Notes under the pieces: generated by a model | What the model saw: only the letters and a program-made list of their open reading frames with translations | Told to the model about the DNA's origin: nothing | The model's database searches: none | NCBI GenBank assembly: GCA_963807465.1 | Contig: CAWECB010000003.1 | Coordinates: 370,037-434,036 of the forward strand | Length of the DNA stretch: 64,000 bases | From: CAWECB01 sp963807465 | GTDB taxonomy: Bacteria; Patescibacteriota; Minisyncoccia; Minisyncoccales; Minisyncoccaceae | Direction of reading: 5' to 3' | Program-made: the position numbers and the translations under genes | In this document: piece by piece, positions 63,578 to 64,000 of the stretch | How positions within the stretch are numbered: the first letter of the stretch is position 1 | How the letters are laid out: each line of letters opens with the position of its first letter

Positions 63578-63655
63578 TCTGGTGCATCTGGAAGCGAGTA
63601 TGCCGGCGCATTCAGTCTGCGCGCGCGGTTACACCGGGGCGGGTTCGCTGAAAAA
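63578..63655. other. Composition junction 2 (high GC back to lower GC)
   Basis: IS66 similarity is lost near 63,577, and sequence becomes AT-rich from about 63,645. The following 63,656-63,857 stretch has mixed composition, a CTCCTAAAGGAG palindrome and no gene I can support. Confidence 0.6.
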
Positions 63656-63857
63656 TGTAAAAGGGATTGCCTCCTAAAGGAGTGCTCACATATTTTAGAT
63701 TTTTCGCCTTCCCGTGCTTTTGCGCTCGGAAGGCCGCTCACACACCGCAGGCTTCGTCCGCTCACTTTGGTTCGCTTGCACTTCGCCAGTGCTCGACCTG
63801 CAGGCTTGCGCATATTGAAATCTTCATGGGGACATTGAAAGCAGGTTTTCAAGAAAG

Positions 63858-64000
63858 ATGGAGAATTTAGAAAAGCTATTGCAGTCGCAAGAATTCAGGC
63901 AGGTACAAAGCAAGACGTGTCTATGGTGGTTTGACGAAGTGTTTTCGACAAACGAAAGCGAAGAAGAGGTTCGCAGGCACATGATTGACGACCAATATAT
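63858..64000 (+). CDS. Hypothetical protein, 5' part only
   Basis: ATG 63858 opens MENLEKLLQSQEFRQVQSK...WWFDEVFSTNESEEEVRRHMIDDQ and stays open to the window edge (47 codons). Composition is again like the first 53 kb. No family recognised; no clear Shine-Dalgarno. A different frame over the same bases (KQVFKKDGEFRKAIAVARIQ, ending at 63,934) is also protein-like, so an indel or an overlapping gene end cannot be excluded. Confidence 0.4.
   Translation, partial: MENLEKLLQSQEFRQVQSKTCLWWFDEVFSTNESEEEVRRHMIDDQY

Noticed and set aside
61875..63611. A 578-codon minus-strand ORF across the RACo end, the ATPase and the IS66 transposase
   Set aside because: It is antisense to three recognisable genes, has low-complexity Arg/Pro/Ser-rich sequence, and long antisense frames are expected in GC-rich DNA.

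Overview
The window joins two kinds of DNA that do not belong together by composition. Positions 1 to about 53,770 are low to moderate GC, densely packed, with short intergenic gaps, many ATGA overlaps and hairpin/T-run terminators. The gene content suggests Patescibacteria (CPR), probably Parcubacteria-like. Pointers are a compact archaeal-type valyl- and aspartyl-tRNA synthetase, Obg without its C-terminal domain, PheT without the tRNA-binding domain, a MurL-MurD pair, pyruvoyl arginine decarboxylase, and several small unrecognised proteins. Positions about 53,775 to 63,580 are very GC-rich and resemble a planctomycete: sigma-54 response regulator, Gfo/Idh oxidoreductase, sugar-phosphate isomerase-like TIM barrel, formylglycine-generating-enzyme-like lipoprotein/secreted protein, LysR plus a RACo-type ferredoxin/ASKHA ATPase, and an IS66 element sitting in an ATPase gene. 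Both flanking genes (gatB and the response regulator) stop at the same base. I read the block as most likely an assembly chimera; transfer is possible but less likely. Low-GC sequence returns after about 63,650.

Layout of the low-GC part: valS (minus); rarA, a small leaderless ORF, obg, purC, a U32 peptidase-family gene, rmuC, rlmN, pyrH (2.2-10.5 kb); a loose island of singly transcribed genes, including an AIPR-family candidate defence gene (10.6-14.0 kb); a nuclease/XseAB/arginine decarboxylase stretch (14.1-17.7 kb); thioredoxin with a ferredoxin-thioredoxin-reductase-like protein; efp; an inositol-phospholipid set (ino1, PadR regulator, CDP-alcohol phosphotransferase); a cell-wall cluster (murC, a sensor-like membrane protein, aspS, dacA, mraY, murL, hydrolase, murD, ftsW, murG, gltX); gatCA; three tRNAs; an aminotransferase; a membrane/lipid-carrier group (COG4705-like, dgkA-like, PAP2); pheST, gyrB; secE-nusG-rplK; dcd-tmk-deoC-gatB.

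The genes fit together as a minimal cell: peptidoglycan precursor synthesis (murC, murD/murL, mraY, murG, ftsW, dacA, lipid-carrier recycling), indirect Asn/Gln tRNA charging (aspS, gltX, gatCAB), nucleotide salvage (pyrH, dcd, tmk, deoC) and DNA repair (rarA, rmuC, xseAB). Many transcription units start with a textbook -35/-10 pair whose -10 lies only 6-8 bases before the ATG, which points to leaderless mRNAs.

Frameshifts break many conserved genes in both compositional parts (U32, nuclease, arginine decarboxylase, xseA, dacA, mraY, murL, gatA, and nearly all of the GC-rich genes). They mostly look like sequencing indels, not decay. Broken genes are annotated as one CDS across the full span, with the shifts noted.
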